Source: Mugil cephalus | Taxonomy: Eukaryota > Chordata > Actinopteri > Mugiliformes > Mugilidae | Length of the DNA: 64,000 nt | Assembly (NCBI RefSeq): GCF_022458985.1 | Contig: NC_061779.1 | Coordinates: 11,048,501-11,112,500 of the forward strand | Reading direction: 5' to 3' | Shown here: one piece after another, positions 46,735 through 59,802 of the stretch | How positions within the stretch are numbered: the first letter of the stretch is position 1 | Layout: each line of letters opens with the position of its first letter | The notes under the pieces: model-generated | What the model was told of the DNA's origin: nothing | What the model saw: the letters and a program-made list of their open reading frames with translations, nothing else | Databases searched by the model: none | Program-made: the position numbers and the translations under genes

Positions 46735-48146
46735 AGATTTTTTTATTTAAATGTTTATATACAACAGGATGTTTCACGGCAGAATATTCCAGTCACGCAT
46801 GCAAAAAATAAAAAATAAAAACACATCAAATGAACCGTCCCCACTGACACTTACTGAAGTATCACAAAATTTTTGTTAACAAAAAGCCTGGCTGCACACC
46901 GAGCATGATTTCCTGTAGGTAGCAGTTTCCTGTCCGTAATGGGAGGGGTATTTCCCAGTGAACCATAGATAAATAAAAATTAGTCAATCCACACTAAATA
47001 TTGTAATTTAAAAATGATAACGAGCCCAACATTTTACAATCCATCTTCACTATCTAATCAGAGCTGATTAAATATTAAAGGGTTTGTTTGAGCAGTGTGT
47101 GCGTGTGGTTGTGAAATGTTCATAAACTAAACACAATAACACTGTTGTGTTTGTGAAGGCACTTAGAAGAATCAGACTAAAAGACTATATTAACTCGTAT
47201 AAAACCAAGGCCTCTTTACTATATTCTCACAAATTAATAAAACTGCACATCTGTGAAATGCACTTAACAACAGTAATAATAATAATACACTTATTTGACT
47301 GACTGCTTTTCCATCCCACTGTATAAAAGCTGGTGTTTACTTCGTCGTGGCAATATTCTGTAATTAGCTCAATTTGACAGTGACAACATTAAAATACAAA
47401 TTAAAGGGCATCTGAGGGAGGAGTATTTAAGGCTTAATTTCACTGCGATGGATTTGTGTTGTGTGCAGATATTCTTCAGATCTTTATTAGAGAGCTCGGT
47501 GTTACTGCTGATTAGAGGTGATACTGTGTGTGAGGTGGAAACTACAGGAATCCTGCTGCACATGTTCCTCAAATTTCTTCAGGTGAAGCTCCTAACAAGT
47601 CGTGAACTGACATGAGCTTTTTAATTAAACGAGTGTAAAAATAATAAACTGCAGAGGAGCATTTGGCAGTATTTGGCACTGACTCACCGTGGGAGTAGGA
47701 CGACTTCCTCTAAGAGCCAACGCTTCCCAGCACCGGCCTCCAGGAAATCACCAACACACTACGTGCACTGCCAGTTAAATATTCGACTTGTAAGACAAAA
47801 AAAAAAAAGCACCTTGGCATTGCATAATCAGCACACAGGAAAAAAAAAAAATCTGTCTAAAGCCGAATGCTTTAAAATGGACATGTTTGTTCTAGCAGCT
47901 GGTGATGGTTGTTAAAAAATACATTAAAAAAAAAAATCTTAAATACAATTGTAAAACGCTTTGGCACTCTTCGAGCCCACTTCATATGGGTTTCAGACCA
48001 ATTTCGAGAAGTTCATACTGTACATATGAAGAGGGCGCTGCGTTAGTAATGTAATCAATGCTTGATTTATTTATTTTTTTTTCCTTTTCGTGTCCGTCTT
48101 GGCGTCCGGTCAGAAGAAGAGCGCTCTGTTGCTGCCGGTGGCGTTC
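46735..48146 (-). other. nudt4: Probable nudt4 3' UTR and polyadenylation site
   Basis: Downstream of the nudt4 stop the minus strand carries AATAAA at 46742-46747, followed by a long U-rich run (complement of the A-rich block 46691-46718). That is a good cleavage-site arrangement and gives a UTR of about 1.4 kb. Nearer signals at 47483-47488 and about 48067 could give shorter forms. No coding sequence was seen in this stretch. Confidence 0.5.
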
Positions 48147-51100
48147 CTATCTGCTGACTAGATCGGAGCCCTGTGTGGAGCAGACGACATAGTGAGAGGT
48201 GCTGTTGGCCGTCACCCGGGAGCTCGGGGCGTTGCCGTTGGTTGGGCTGCACACGGGGCTGCAGGTGGGATTACAGCTGTCTTTGAGTCTGTACAGATAT
48301 TCTGCGTGGACAGGCTTGTGGCTCTGCAGCACCCTGACGGCCTCATCAACCTTGAACCACTTCCTCTTCCTTCCTGTGAAGACAATCATAAGTTGTTTGG
48401 ATGTGGCTCATATAGGTATGTCGGCTACCGGATGTTAATACTCTCAGTAATAGCCCAATACTTCAGTCAGAGCAAAAAATACCTCATGTGGCTGCCTCAG
48501 CTGAAAGAGTGTGGCCTGACCTCAGGTTTTTGTTTTTTTTAGATTGAGAGGGAGGGAATAAACCTTTGATAATCTGTCCAATCAGGCATAACATTATGAC
48601 CACCTTGCTAATTTGTGTCGATCTCCCTTGTGCCTACAAATCCGTTGTGACTCATCAGAGAATGGACATGGGCCTTCTACAGGTGTGTCTGGTGTCTGGC
48701 AACAGGACACATTGTTAGCGGGGGCCTCTGGGTCCTATGCGTTGAGGGGAGGGGCCTCTGTGGATCAGCCTTGTTCGAGTGCATCCCACAGATACTTGAT
48801 CAGTCTGTGATCTAGTGAATGTTTTTTTGAGCCGTTCCTAAACCGTTTTTGTGTGTCTGTCTGTGTCAGGCTGCATCCTGCTGAGGAGCTGGATCTACTG
48901 CCATCAAGGAGTGGTATTTCCCCTAATGAGCATGTAAACACTCGATCTGATCATTTCTGTCTGGTGAGAATACATTTCTACAATTATATTCTTTCAACAC
49001 ATGTTTGCTCCACACAGGGGGGAAAAAAAAATTGAGTTTTTGTTGGCGACAGAAAAGCAAAACAAGAAGTTGTCCGAACAAGTCTTTAAAAGGATGAAGA
49101 CAGCTGGAATAATCGAGCGCAGAACTGTTAAACTGAATGAATTCAGCGTCAATGTCAATGCTGTGGGAAAAAATCTGTTCTTTACAGCGAGCAGAACGAG
49201 TTTGCTCTTACAAACCTTATATTTCGAGTGATGTTTTGGGGTCATTTAATGCATATATCTTCATTTTAGTTGACCTACATGTAAACCATGCTAGATGGTT
49301 CCAACCTTAGGATTGAATTTGTGTTTTTGAGTCCATGTCAATTGGCACATACAGTACTACAAGGCCAGGTGAATAATATTGTGTTTATTCTCTCTTTAGT
49401 GTTTCCCCTTAATCAGACTCAGTGTAAAAGTTTTCATTAACAAGTAAAGAAATCAGAGTCATTTTTCATGTGTTGTCTTCTATGATTTTCATATCTAGAT
49501 CTGCAACGAAATTCAACCTAGTAAATGACTGGTCTTGTTCCATCCTCCACCTCTTGTGAAATTAGCTTCATTAAAATGAATTTAGCACCATCCCACACGT
49601 CACTCTACACCAAAGTTCTCTGTAAGCCTGACTGAATGGTGACCGACTGCTCAGCACTAAACAACCTGAATTTGATAAAGCACAAGCTTATGTAACGCAC
49701 ACAAGAATAAACTGTGCAACACATGTTGTGGCACCAATGTCAGAGTGGACATACTTCAGTTAGTGTTTATGAAGCTCTTCCTAAAAAAGACTCCTTCCTT
49801 CCATAAAAATGTCCAGCAAACCGTCAGCTGGAAGTTATTTATACTTTATTCAAGCTCATTGTCTCCTCCTATTAAATTCCAGACAGCACGTTGCTGGAGG
49901 GACTCATCGCGGCCTGTGATAAACAGAGGATGGTGCAAGGGGGAGGATTCAATCATTTTATGTTGCCACCCTGAGGTAAACCACCACAACCACCACCGCC
50001 ACCAATGGCTTTCAACATAAGGGGGAGAATGAATTGGGCGAGCGGTGCCAAACTCTTTCTGCTCAGTTACAGCTCCTGTGCAAAGCAAGAGAGGACAAGT
50101 GAGGGGGGGGTGCGATGATAACTGGAAAACAACTGGGCACAGCAAACATTCCTCCCCCTTTCAAATAGGCTGAACTCTATTCCTGTGAGTGAAGGGAGTA
50201 AACGATCATAACCACATTTTCCAGTTGCAAATTGTTTACGTTACGAGTTAAATCCCTTGAGAGGTGTTAGACTTAAAAAAAGAAAAAAAAAATCTGTACG
50301 TGATCTTTGTTACAGGCAGAATTTTATAGAGACACACGAAAGAAATAGCAATTTTAAGGCTGCAGCTAAGTAATCCTTTCATTACGGATTAAGTATTTGT
50401 CGACACCTAGTAATGTTTGTGGTTGTCAAGGGAGGAAGCAACATGTTGCTACATCATTTTCCTGTCAGTATTTTAGGACTGTAGACACTGTAGGTCAGGT
50501 ACAGTGACTTCTGCTCATGTATGTACACAATGTGTCTCAGATTCTCCATTTACAAAGTGATGACTTGGGGTCTTCCCCGCTGTCTCGCTTTAACTTTGGT
50601 CACCTTGAGCACAGCTTTGACTACTAGCTCGTAGCTGCTTTGGTTGTTGTTTGAAAACCTGCTGGTCTCTGCCTTGACTCAAACTTCCAACTGGTGATCT
50701 CTAAATTTAATTTTATCGTGCAAAGGATCCACAAAATCCATTAAAAATAGCTTCTGTGTTCTCTTTCAACCGCATAGACAATGTTACTTGACGCAAACCA
50801 TCGAAACATGCAGCGTGCAAAGTTTCTGACGCCATGACCCCAGGATAGGACATACGAAGCTAAAGCGTGCAGAGGACGCAATAAATATTTAATGCCATCC
50901 ATTTCATGCAGTTCCACTGATCAACACAAGGGGGAAGTAACACACAAAGAAGAGTGGTGGTGTACCTTTAAAGAGCAAAGAAAAAGAAGGCCGCACACAT
51001 GCAAGCCTAAAACCAATTTACAATATTTCATTTTATTATTATTGTTTCTCTTGATGGCAAGACCTAAAGAGCTATCTAATGATAAATTAAAAGATCTTAT

Positions 51101-54100
51101 CTTAAACTATGCAGGGCCTTAGATAGGACAAAAAAATATCGTTTGGATATCAAGGGAAAATATTTTTTTAAGTCCTGAAGTCTTGATATCTGGCCACCAC
51201 AAACGACTGTTTGTCCAGGGGTAGTCATTGGAGCAAATTCAGTCCAAGAGCAGGCCATCTGATGCAAAAGGAAGAACTAGGGATTTGGTAACGTGCAGTC
51301 GTTGACACATCACATGATTTCTACATCACATCAAAGTGTGCTTGAAGATTACATGAGGCCACCTGTCCAAAAGTTGAAGTTAAACGAGAATCAAGTTCCC
51401 GAGCACGCGAGGAAATGCACCAAGGCTTGTAAAGAAAACATAGAGGGTTACGGAGCAGCCTGGATGTTTTGTGGGGCTTTGAAACCAGCATTATGCACAA
51501 GAAAACCCATCAAACATCTTTCACTTGAAGGAATTTTACAAATGATTATGTCTTCTAAAGGAGAACATACAAAGGTCACAAAAATATTGCATTTTTTTAT
51601 ATTTCCGTACATCACCTTTATCTGTAGGCTCTGTTTCAAAGGGGTCAGATGTCTGCTTGTCCAAATGACAAAGCCAAAGTCAACAAAGCCAATAATTTCC
51701 ATGGGACGTACTTTTGCTCCACATGACCTTATTTAGCATTTGCTGAAAAAGACTGTTTGTTTTTTTCATTTTACATCAATGCATGAATGAGAAAAAGGGA
51801 GGGACATAAAAGAGAGGGACATACCAATGTTGACAGAGTCCTCCCAGTCTTCCAGTGTCTCCGTGACTACGAGGGTATAGACATAAGTCCTGTGCTTTCT
51901 GTCTTGATTGTGCTGCAAAGGTTCACATGAAGAGGAAACCAGCTGCTATGAAACACACCGCTTCTTGTAGAGACATTGCATGAACAAAACAACTATTCTG
52001 AAAACTGACCTCAAAAATCCCAAGTAGTCTTCCGAGCTTTCCCTTCACACCGGCCTGCACACATGAAGAAAACAGAGGTGGAGGTTATGGTTATCATTTA
52101 ATATTAAGGCTACACTGAATACTTCAGAATATTTCACTATTCTCGGGGTTGGTTTTCTTGCTTTAGGGCCTGATAAGCTCATCCTAAACACTCACACAGC
52201 TGCACAGCAGAGAGAACACGCCGCCTGGCAACAGCTCATCTCTGCCACGTGCCCGGGAGGCAGCACAGCGGAGGTAAGCAGGTAGATCTAAACATAGTCA
52301 AGAGCGACAAAACAAGAAGCTTAACTCTGGTACACGAGCCCAGATCCATTTTAGCTTATGCGCGGGTTGTTGCCGAGTGATCGTAGAGGAGGGTAGCCCC
52401 TGAACTTGACAGCGTCATCAGCTCATGTGCGACATACAGCTGTGACGTCAGACACTGGACAGATATATTAAAGTTAAGATTAAGGGTACTTAATCATCTC
52501 ACACGGGAGAAAAGCAAAGGTTAGCCCAGGATAAAAGAAACATGAAAACCTCTGACTCCACTCTGTTGGACGAACTTTAAGATAAGTAGACAGTAAATTG
52601 AGGAAAGTGCTAGATTGCAAATTTTCTCCCTCACAAAACAAGCTGGCAGCCACTTTATGACATGCTGTAAGTCAGCGGACACTGATGGCGTCTGTGTTTC
52701 AAAATTGCCGTTGCGGCCTGTGGCCTGTTGTTGGCTTGGTGGGGGGGCACGGAGATGCATTCCAGGGCTTCGCGGCTCGGTTTAGCAATTCTGCTGCTCC
52801 TGTTGTGTGGCACATTTCACTCTTGGCCTCTCGTTTTAGACTTGTGGGGATCATTTAGTCGGTTGGTTTTAAGAAGCTGCTTTTCTTTTTGCCACTTGGA
52901 AAGGTGTAGAAGAAGCTATACAAACCACAACAAAAAAAAAACTGTCATGCGTGTAAATGAATTAAATTTAAAGCTCAACATGACTCAGAAATCATTCCTG
53001 CCTGAGGCCATCAACCTGTACAACTCCTCACTCCGAGTTTCACACACTAATTAGTTGGTTGGATAAATTCCTGCAATAACTCATGTTCACTTTCTTGTCA
53101 TATTCTTGTACATATTTCTTTACACATTTGTTGGACTCTGGACTCATCATGTGCAATTTCCCATACTCAATCGGAACACACGTTCACTTGTACGTATTTG
53201 TGATATGCGTATTCTTATTCTACGTATTCTTATTTCCTACATTGCTCTTTCTTCTGAACACTGGCACGCTTTGAGTAGGGGCTGCCGTAACGTAAAGTCA
53301 TTTCCCCTTGGGGATCAGGAAAGTGATCCCGATTCTGCTTCTGATTCTGAAAAACACGTACTGAAATGCGTTGACCGCAGGGTATATAACATTACAATCT
53401 GAATTGTTAGCTCGCCACAGACGTAGTTTTGCAGCTCGTCTATATCCAGGTACACGTCTGGACTTAGCGGGATGCGGGTAACTGGAAACCCCTTCCAAAT
53501 GTCATTGCCATACATCAAGGCTGTCAGCACACTGCTATCCAGGGCAGAAGTTCAGAAATGGCTTCCCTGTAAACATTCTGGCCAACAACCAGCAACCTCG
53601 GTTACTAAACCACAGAACAATTAACTGAACCTTTATGCATCATTGCCAAATATCTCCGTCCCTCATCTGGATTCGGCACGTACATAGCTGCGGCTCCTAC
53701 TGTGAGCGCTGTTGACACTCGCGACAATGATTTGCTGTGTTCTCTGACCGTTTATGATACTAATTTATGTTTGTGTGTGTCGGAATTAATCCATAAACCA
53801 TTTTCAGAGTGGGTAATGATAAACTGTTTATTGGGATGGTTGCAGGTTTTGCTTGTGTTACAATATGTAAAATAAATTAAGAGTGAATGTTTAGTCTGCT
53901 TCGGATCTGTTATAAAGTTCAGCCCTCACATAAAGTTATTATAACGTGGCAATGAACTGCTGAACTGACTTTGACCGGATTGTTTTTTCGTTTTTACGAC
54001 GGTGTGAAAATTGAAAACAGAGTGGAAAAACACTGTCACCGATCAGCTGATTCCAACAGCACCCACACAATTTCCACCATCAAATGAGGGCATGTTTGTT

Positions 54101-57005
54101 ATCTTTATTGTTGCCCCAAGGTAAGTTTTTTACAAAAAAAGGCTGGGAAAAATGACCAATCACAAGTTTCAAGTCAATTTTAAGTTGTCCAGTGGAAGGT
54201 AAATCAAGTGAAATTCATAGGCTGTTCTTTGTAAAGTGTGAGCTACAAGGCAAACTCTGTCTGAAATACAAAAATAAACCCTTCAGGGTAAACAAGCGGT
54301 TTGTGAGTGTGTGTGTGCAGTGACCTCACCTCTTCGTACACCTCCCTGACTGCAGCTCCGCAGGGCTCCTCGTCCGGCTCCATCCCTCCTCCTGGCACAA
54401 TCCATTGGTCGGGATGTCGACTGCTGCTCACCAGCAGCACCTGCCAAACGAAGAGAGGCCTCCGTCAGGTCTCTGCTGCCAGGATCAGGGTGTTGAAAAC
54501 ACTGCAAAGGTTCAGATTCCAGCCGAGTCCAGAGTCCATCATCGCCAAAGCTCCCCGGTAGCAGCCAAGTGAGGTGCTGTATATTCAGCATATTGAACAT
54601 CTCACATACCGTGCCGGTCATTCATTTCATTTACTCAATGCAATGGGAGTGTCGTACAGATCTGGCTGTTCTGCACGTGTCTTCGCCACATTATGAAATG
54701 AGGGAATGGGAATGTGTAGCTTCGTCTGTTGGTCTGTTGAGAGTTGTTAGTGTAGGATATTGATAAAAAAATAATCTAATATCAGTGACTAAAACCTGAC
54801 AAAATGAGACTAATCTGCACTCTCATCCAAAAATCAACACAAGGCCCCTCTCTATATTTAACTGACCTGAGACACTTTTAGTTTGGTGGGGTTTTTGAGC
54901 TCGGTGCCCCTCTGGTGATGCCGTCACTTGACCTCAAACCCTATCTGGCATCACTCTGACCCACATTAAGTTCACGTGTGAGTAATTTTCAGCATCCTGC
55001 CGTGAGCTAAACGGGACACGTGCGGCCGACTCTCTCAAGACTGCAAATTCTTCAACCAGGAGCCAAAATCAGCTCTTTTCACTTCTGACACAACACGGTG
55101 AAACGTCATATGTCCCAGCAAAGAAGTTTCCCAGTCTTCAGACGCGTCGCACATTCCCGCTGAGGCTGGATACTGAGAGTAAGCCAAATTCACGACGATC
55201 ATTAACGTCTTTAAGTGCTGGGCTCGGTTGCACAGGAACAACTGCGATGAGTGACCCTTTGCTGTAACTCATTCTGCAACCAGGTCAAACGTCGTAAGAT
55301 AAAACCCTTCGAGAAATCTCAGGAATCGGGGGGGGACAGCTTCATTCTGGGTGTCTCGCCGATAGCTGAGCTTTCAGTTTTGTGGAGAACTGGCGCACTT
55401 TGAAACTACGGCTCACAAAAGAGGTCCTGTTCACCCGCTCACAGGCCTCAGCTCATTATTAACACATGCTTGAATGCACGTGGGTGTGTTACTCTGTATC
55501 CATCCCTGCATTAACAAACTTACTGGAGACTATGTGACTTATTTTTAACACTGGCAACCCTGTCAGTATTTAGTGTGGATGACAGGCTACATTAGAAGGT
55601 GCAAGTGATTTCACACTGATAGATGACCCGAATCTGAGGTCACTAACCCGCAGAACAACAACATTTCCCACTTTGTTTTATTACTAGAATCTTGAAAATA
55701 TTTTGTTTTAAAAAAAAATAATACATTGGCTTTATAACACTGTTCTTCAACAGGGGGTCCGCGAAGGTACTGCAAGGGGGTCTAAAATCTTTGGTTGATT
55801 GGACATTTTTTATATATTTTTTTAGTTTTCCCCCACAATTTTAAATGTCTTTAAATACACATTAGCATGAATCCAACATATTTTAGTAAAGGGGTGAATG
55901 GAGATGTTATATGCAATGCCAAAGATATGAAAAGAAAGAGAAATCACACAACTTTACATCAAACACTGAGCCAATGAAAAGCATTCACCACAAGTTTCTA
56001 TGTTCTAATCAAGGTGATTAGCTCATTTGTTGTACTGTACGTACCATTAATAGCACTCCGTACGATGTTAAATTAAACCAGCAGTGGTGAGTCTTTGTGC
56101 CGGGCCGAGGGAACTGTTGAAACACTGCCGGTTGTCTCTCTGACAACACACACACATACACAGACACACACACACATGCGCAATTTCACACGGACGCCAT
56201 GTGAAACACGTAGGCACTTTCACGCACACACCCTAAAGGCTTTTCAGAAACCACTGGATCAGCAGTTGTCTTTCTGTGCGAGAAGAACGGAGCTTAGTGG
56301 AGGAGGTTAACGACCCCAGCAGGCACCAGGCTCACCTCAGTCAGAGTGAGGAAGACCCCCACCCACCCACCCCCACCCCGAGTGGGTACATCCACAGCTT
56401 TACAATCCGACATCAATACATGTACAGTGTTTTTGGCTTTTATCGACACCATTTTCCCTGACAGTGCTAGTGTATGCGAAAATGAGTGCTTCTGAGCCGA
56501 TCTATACCAAAAACAAACAAAAAGCTTTTAGTTTTCCATGTGCCAACGACTGTGTCTGATGCTGGGTCACACCGTGATGTCAATCTGCTGCTGATTTCAA
56601 CCCGTACTGACCCAATTATGAATTGATGTGTCTGCGAAACATTTGGAGACATCAGCACAATTACAAACATTTTAAGAGTCTGCTAGAGAAATAACATCTC
56701 CATAAATCTTCACTCAAGCACGTATTTGTAATAGAGTCGTTACCCTTGTACTGAAAGGTGAAAGTAAACACTCTTTTTTTTTTTATAATGTGTGTCATCC
56801 TGCTATCCTGCACTCCAGCTGACATGTTGAGGAAGCGCCTGTAAACCAGGCACGCAGACGGGATGGATAGTTTACCACATAAAGTGTGACACACGCAACC
56901 AACGAGGGACGAGGCCGGCATGGCGCGCGACTGCTTCATCATCCTCCGACTGTTAGCTTATGTCAGCATGTGTGCGACGGGAAGAGAGACCCTGATGAGA
57001 AGAGG

Positions 57006-57041
<36 letters not shown>

Positions 57042-58900
57042 GCCAGCACAAGGAGCAGGGAAGCAAATCTGTCAGCAAGCGCCTGCACCTTGTTTCTATA
57101 AATTGCAGCTGATAGGTCACTCGGCGTTTAGCAGCCACTCAGCCCCCCCTGCTCCTGCTGTCACATGTGGCCCTGAGCTGGGCTGCCGTCATCAGGCAGA
57201 TACCCCCCTGCCCTCAGGGTAAAACTACTGTAATGTAGCTTGAGTCTACACATCGGTTTAAAATCACGCATATTCTACACACTGCTGATCTTTGCATGTT
57301 TAGATTAGAGTCTTTATTGTCATTGCACGGTAGCATATAACAATATACATTGCACAACGAAATTTAGGTACAGCTCTCCCCTCAGTGCAAAAGATAAATA
57401 TTCAATAAATAACTGAACTACAGTCATATTTATTTTAACACTGAGTGGATGAGTCAAATGGGAGACATTTCCACAATATGGAGGCATGACACATTTAATA
57501 TTAGTATATGAAGCAGCTTTGTGTGTGTGGTTTGCTTTCACAAACTGAATAAGAATGAACCAGAGACATGTTGCGTCTTGCATATATTGTAGACTCGCTC
57601 ATCCGTTCATTGGGTACGCTGGAGAAAACAAATGCATTCTAATGAAACGGCCCTGCACTAAATCCCCTTTCATAGGAAACATGTGTCGGTTCAAGGCAAA
57701 TACAGTTCGGCCGTACTTCGAACTGCAGCCTCCAAACTGAAAACACAGATGAATCAGCAGCTCTCTCAATTGTTTTAATCCCGTAGCCCTGTGGTGTCTG
57801 GCAACACAGTGTTGTTAGTGGGTGTCTTTGGGTTGAGGGGAGGGACCTCTGTGGATCAGGCTCGTTCCAGTGCATCCCACAGATACTCGATCAGTTTGAG
57901 TTCTGGGGAATTTGAAGGCCGGGTCAACACATTGTGATGTTTTTATTTTGTTTGTTTTTTAAGTTGTTTCTAAACCATATTTGTGTGTGTTTAAGTGTCT
58001 AGGTGGGTGGTACAAGTCTAAGTAAAATCCACACAAACACCAGGTCCAAAAGATTCCCAGTAGAACATATGTACTGTATATACATTGCACTGTAACAAGA
58101 TGATCAATGTTACACACTTCACCTGTCAGTGGTTTTAACGTTGTGGCTGATTGGTGAATGTTGGAATGCATTAGTAAAAAGCAGCAGCAACAGGGCGCAA
58201 GAGCTACTGACCTGCTACTGTACTATACTAAAACCACAGAAGCTGATGCCAGTGTAAGTTAGAAAACCAACTCCAGCTCTTTCAGTGGAGACAGACGCAG
58301 TATTTTTATACTGACAGGAGGCATTTACAGGCTAAGGTGTTGTAATGCAAGACGACGGGGTTGAAATGTATAATCACATGCAACATAAGCCTTGTGAAAC
58401 GCATCTGATGTAAAGGAAATTTGTCGCGACTGACAATAGCTCAGGACAGTCTGCCTTGTGTTCATGAACTATGAGTTCATGTGTGGATTTCGTCCTGGAC
58501 AGGAAATGAAGATGTGGCTCTCCTGCTGGCTGCACACAGGCTGCCCTGCTGTCTAATAGCTCGAATATTTGGCCCATCGGCCAAGTTATGTTCTCCTCTG
58601 TCCATCACACCAATTATCAGACACGCACTCACGCATTAAACAGAAACTCGTGTATGACAGATCTGTGCCCTGATAAATCATGCTACTGTACAGTCGGTGT
58701 CCTGCAGTTAAATCGGGACTGCGTCAAAAATAGGGCATGTTAATAAATGCCCTCTCCCCCCGTAAACAGTTCGACTTGGGCCGTCCACGGACGCGGCTTA
58801 CCTCGTCCTCCTCCTCGCTTTTGAAACACAAACACGCCGCTCTCCTCTTGAAGCCTTCGCCGTCGTACGTCCTGGTCTGGTTGGGCTTGAACTTCATCAT
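48147..58900 (-). CDS. nudt4: Diphosphoinositol polyphosphate phosphohydrolase 2 (Nudix type 4)
   Basis: Removes the beta-phosphate from inositol pyrophosphates and also acts on diadenosine polyphosphates (family knowledge). Exons: 58802-58900, 54330-54440, 52010-52054, 51825-51912, 48147-48373. They sum to 189 residues, stop TAG at 48147-48149. The start MMKFKPNQTRTYDGEGFKRR matches NUDT4. The Nudix box GX5EX7REUXEEXGU fits residues 51-73 (GGMEPDEEPCGAAVREVYEE then AGV), split across two exons after EE70. HKPVHAEYL favours NUDT4 over NUDT3 (remembered as YHKPVQASYF). Residue 86 is His where mammals have an optional Gln. The C-terminal tail after about 155 is diverged and Ser/Pro/Asn-rich, as usual in this family. 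Introns 1 and 4 hold decayed transposons. Confidence 0.94.
48578..48930 (-). mobile_element. Decayed Tc1/mariner-like element (copy C)
   Basis: Starts with the terminus ATCAGGCATAACATTATGAC and runs as antisense transposase: GAGGGGAGGGGCCTCTGTGG, GCATCCCACAGATACTTGAT, CCTGCTGAGGAGCTGG, CTGCCATCAAGGAGTGGTAT. It shares this order with copies D and E. It is truncated on the right and lies in nudt4 intron 4. Confidence 0.7.
52960..53350 (+). mobile_element. LINE (L2/jockey-like) 3' end fragment
   Basis: A short frame ends KSFLPEAINLYNSS a few residues before a stop. This resembles the C-terminus of fish L2-type reverse transcriptases, which close with a similar FxPxAIxLxNS motif. It is followed by a T-rich 3' region and the tail TTCCCCTTGGGGATCAGGAA with repeated GATTCTG. 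It lies in nudt4 intron 2. Only the tail of the element is present. Confidence 0.5.
55740..56090. mobile_element. Possible hAT-like element fragment
   Basis: Starts near GTTCTTCAACAGGGGGTCCG followed by CGAAGGTACTGCAAGGGGGT, a sequence I remember from ends of hAT/Charlie-like fish repeats. The opposite end was not located, so the limits are approximate. It lies in nudt4 intron 1. Confidence 0.3.
56350..56380. repeat. C-rich (CCCA)n tract
   Basis: CCCCCACCCACCCACCCCCA in nudt4 intron 1. The transcribed strand is G-rich with at least four runs of three or more G, so a quadruplex is possible. Confidence 0.6.
57010..57038 (+). repeat. (GA)n microsatellite
   Basis: About 14 GA units in nudt4 intron 1. 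Confidence 0.9.
57303..57365 (-). mobile_element. Antisense non-LTR retrotransposon tail
   Basis: Read on the minus strand: AATTTCGTTGTGCAATGTAT and then GCAATGACAATAAAGACTCT. This is the classic AATTTCGTTGTGCA...CAATGACAATAAAG tail of fish LINE/SINE elements. No body of the element is recognisable beside it. Confidence 0.5.
57786..58155 (-). mobile_element. Decayed Tc1/mariner-like element (copy D)
   Basis: Antisense transposase with the terminal repeat at its right end: ACTTCACCTGTCAGTGGTTT followed by TAACGTTGTGGCTGATTGG. This is the inverted match of the left end of copy B. Translated on the minus strand, a block near 57850-57930 reads NSPELKLIEYLWDALERA, the decayed form of the NSPDLNPIEHLWD motif of Tc1 DDE transposases, followed by a stop. 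It lies in nudt4 intron 1 and has a large internal deletion. Confidence 0.75.
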
Positions 58901-59400
58901 ATACATATATATGTATTTAAATATATTTGTAGCCGTCGAGTGCCAGAAAAAACAAGGGAGAAAAAAAGATCTGCGTTCAAGCAAACGCTGGAGAAATCGT
59001 CCCTCCGAGACACTGCGAGAGAGCAGTTCTTCAAACAGTCCAAGTTGCTGAAGTCTGTTCATTCATCCGTGCGCTCTGAGACAATGTCGGGCTGCATCTG
59101 GTCGTGTATTGTGCGCACCATGGTGCTTTTGGTGCCGCTGTCAACACGCATGATTCAACAAACTCGCCCACATCTGCGGTCGGTGAGCTGCGACCAGCTG
59201 ACCTGAGGGGCTGCGCAACAAGCTGCCCGTCGGCTCCCACGTTGAACTGAGCTCCACGCTGATCCGTGGACACGGTCGACGCGAGCGCGCACACACAAAC
59301 TCACGCACACGAATCGTGTGTCTCCACGGAGATGACAGCTGCGCGCAGCTTCGCCTGTCAACACGGTTGTTTAGTAATCATATATGTATACATATAAAAA
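58901..59400 (-). promoter_or_regulatory. nudt4: nudt4 upstream region, CpG-rich
   Basis: CG pairs are frequent from about 59040 to 59360 (for example GGTCGACGCGAGCGCGCACA). Immediately upstream of the ATG is an AT-rich leader with TATATATG repeats (58903-58935). The transcription start is probably within the CpG-rich part. No precise site can be given. Confidence 0.45.
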
Positions 59401-59802
59401 ATGTAGCTAGCGTGAGTGATGAGCTTTCTGCATAATTGATGGTGCTTTCAAGTCCTGCTCTGGAAAATGTTCCAACTCCACGCCATGATGCGTTCAAAGC
59501 GTATTTAAACGAGTTTTGTGTTAAGTTTGTAATGAAGGTCGGGACTCATATTTAACACATAAATACAGAAATAATTTTTAAAGTCACAGTTGTAGTGGTT
59601 CGGCTTTTCCACACTGGCTTAGATAAACGCAACAGGTACACTAATGAAAACATATGCAGTCTAATATAACAATATGACAATAACTTCATGGTTATTTATT
59701 AAGCATTCGTTTAAAATATCTGAGAAAGCTGTTGATTCTACTGTTTTCATTTTGAATATCAATATTAGCCATCAAGGATTTTAGATTTTTGATGATAACG
59801 CC

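Noticed and set aside
54243..54440. nudt4 starting at MLLVSSSRHPDQW
   Set aside because: The apparent start is internal to exon 2. The true N-terminus is encoded at 58802-58900 and joins in phase 0.
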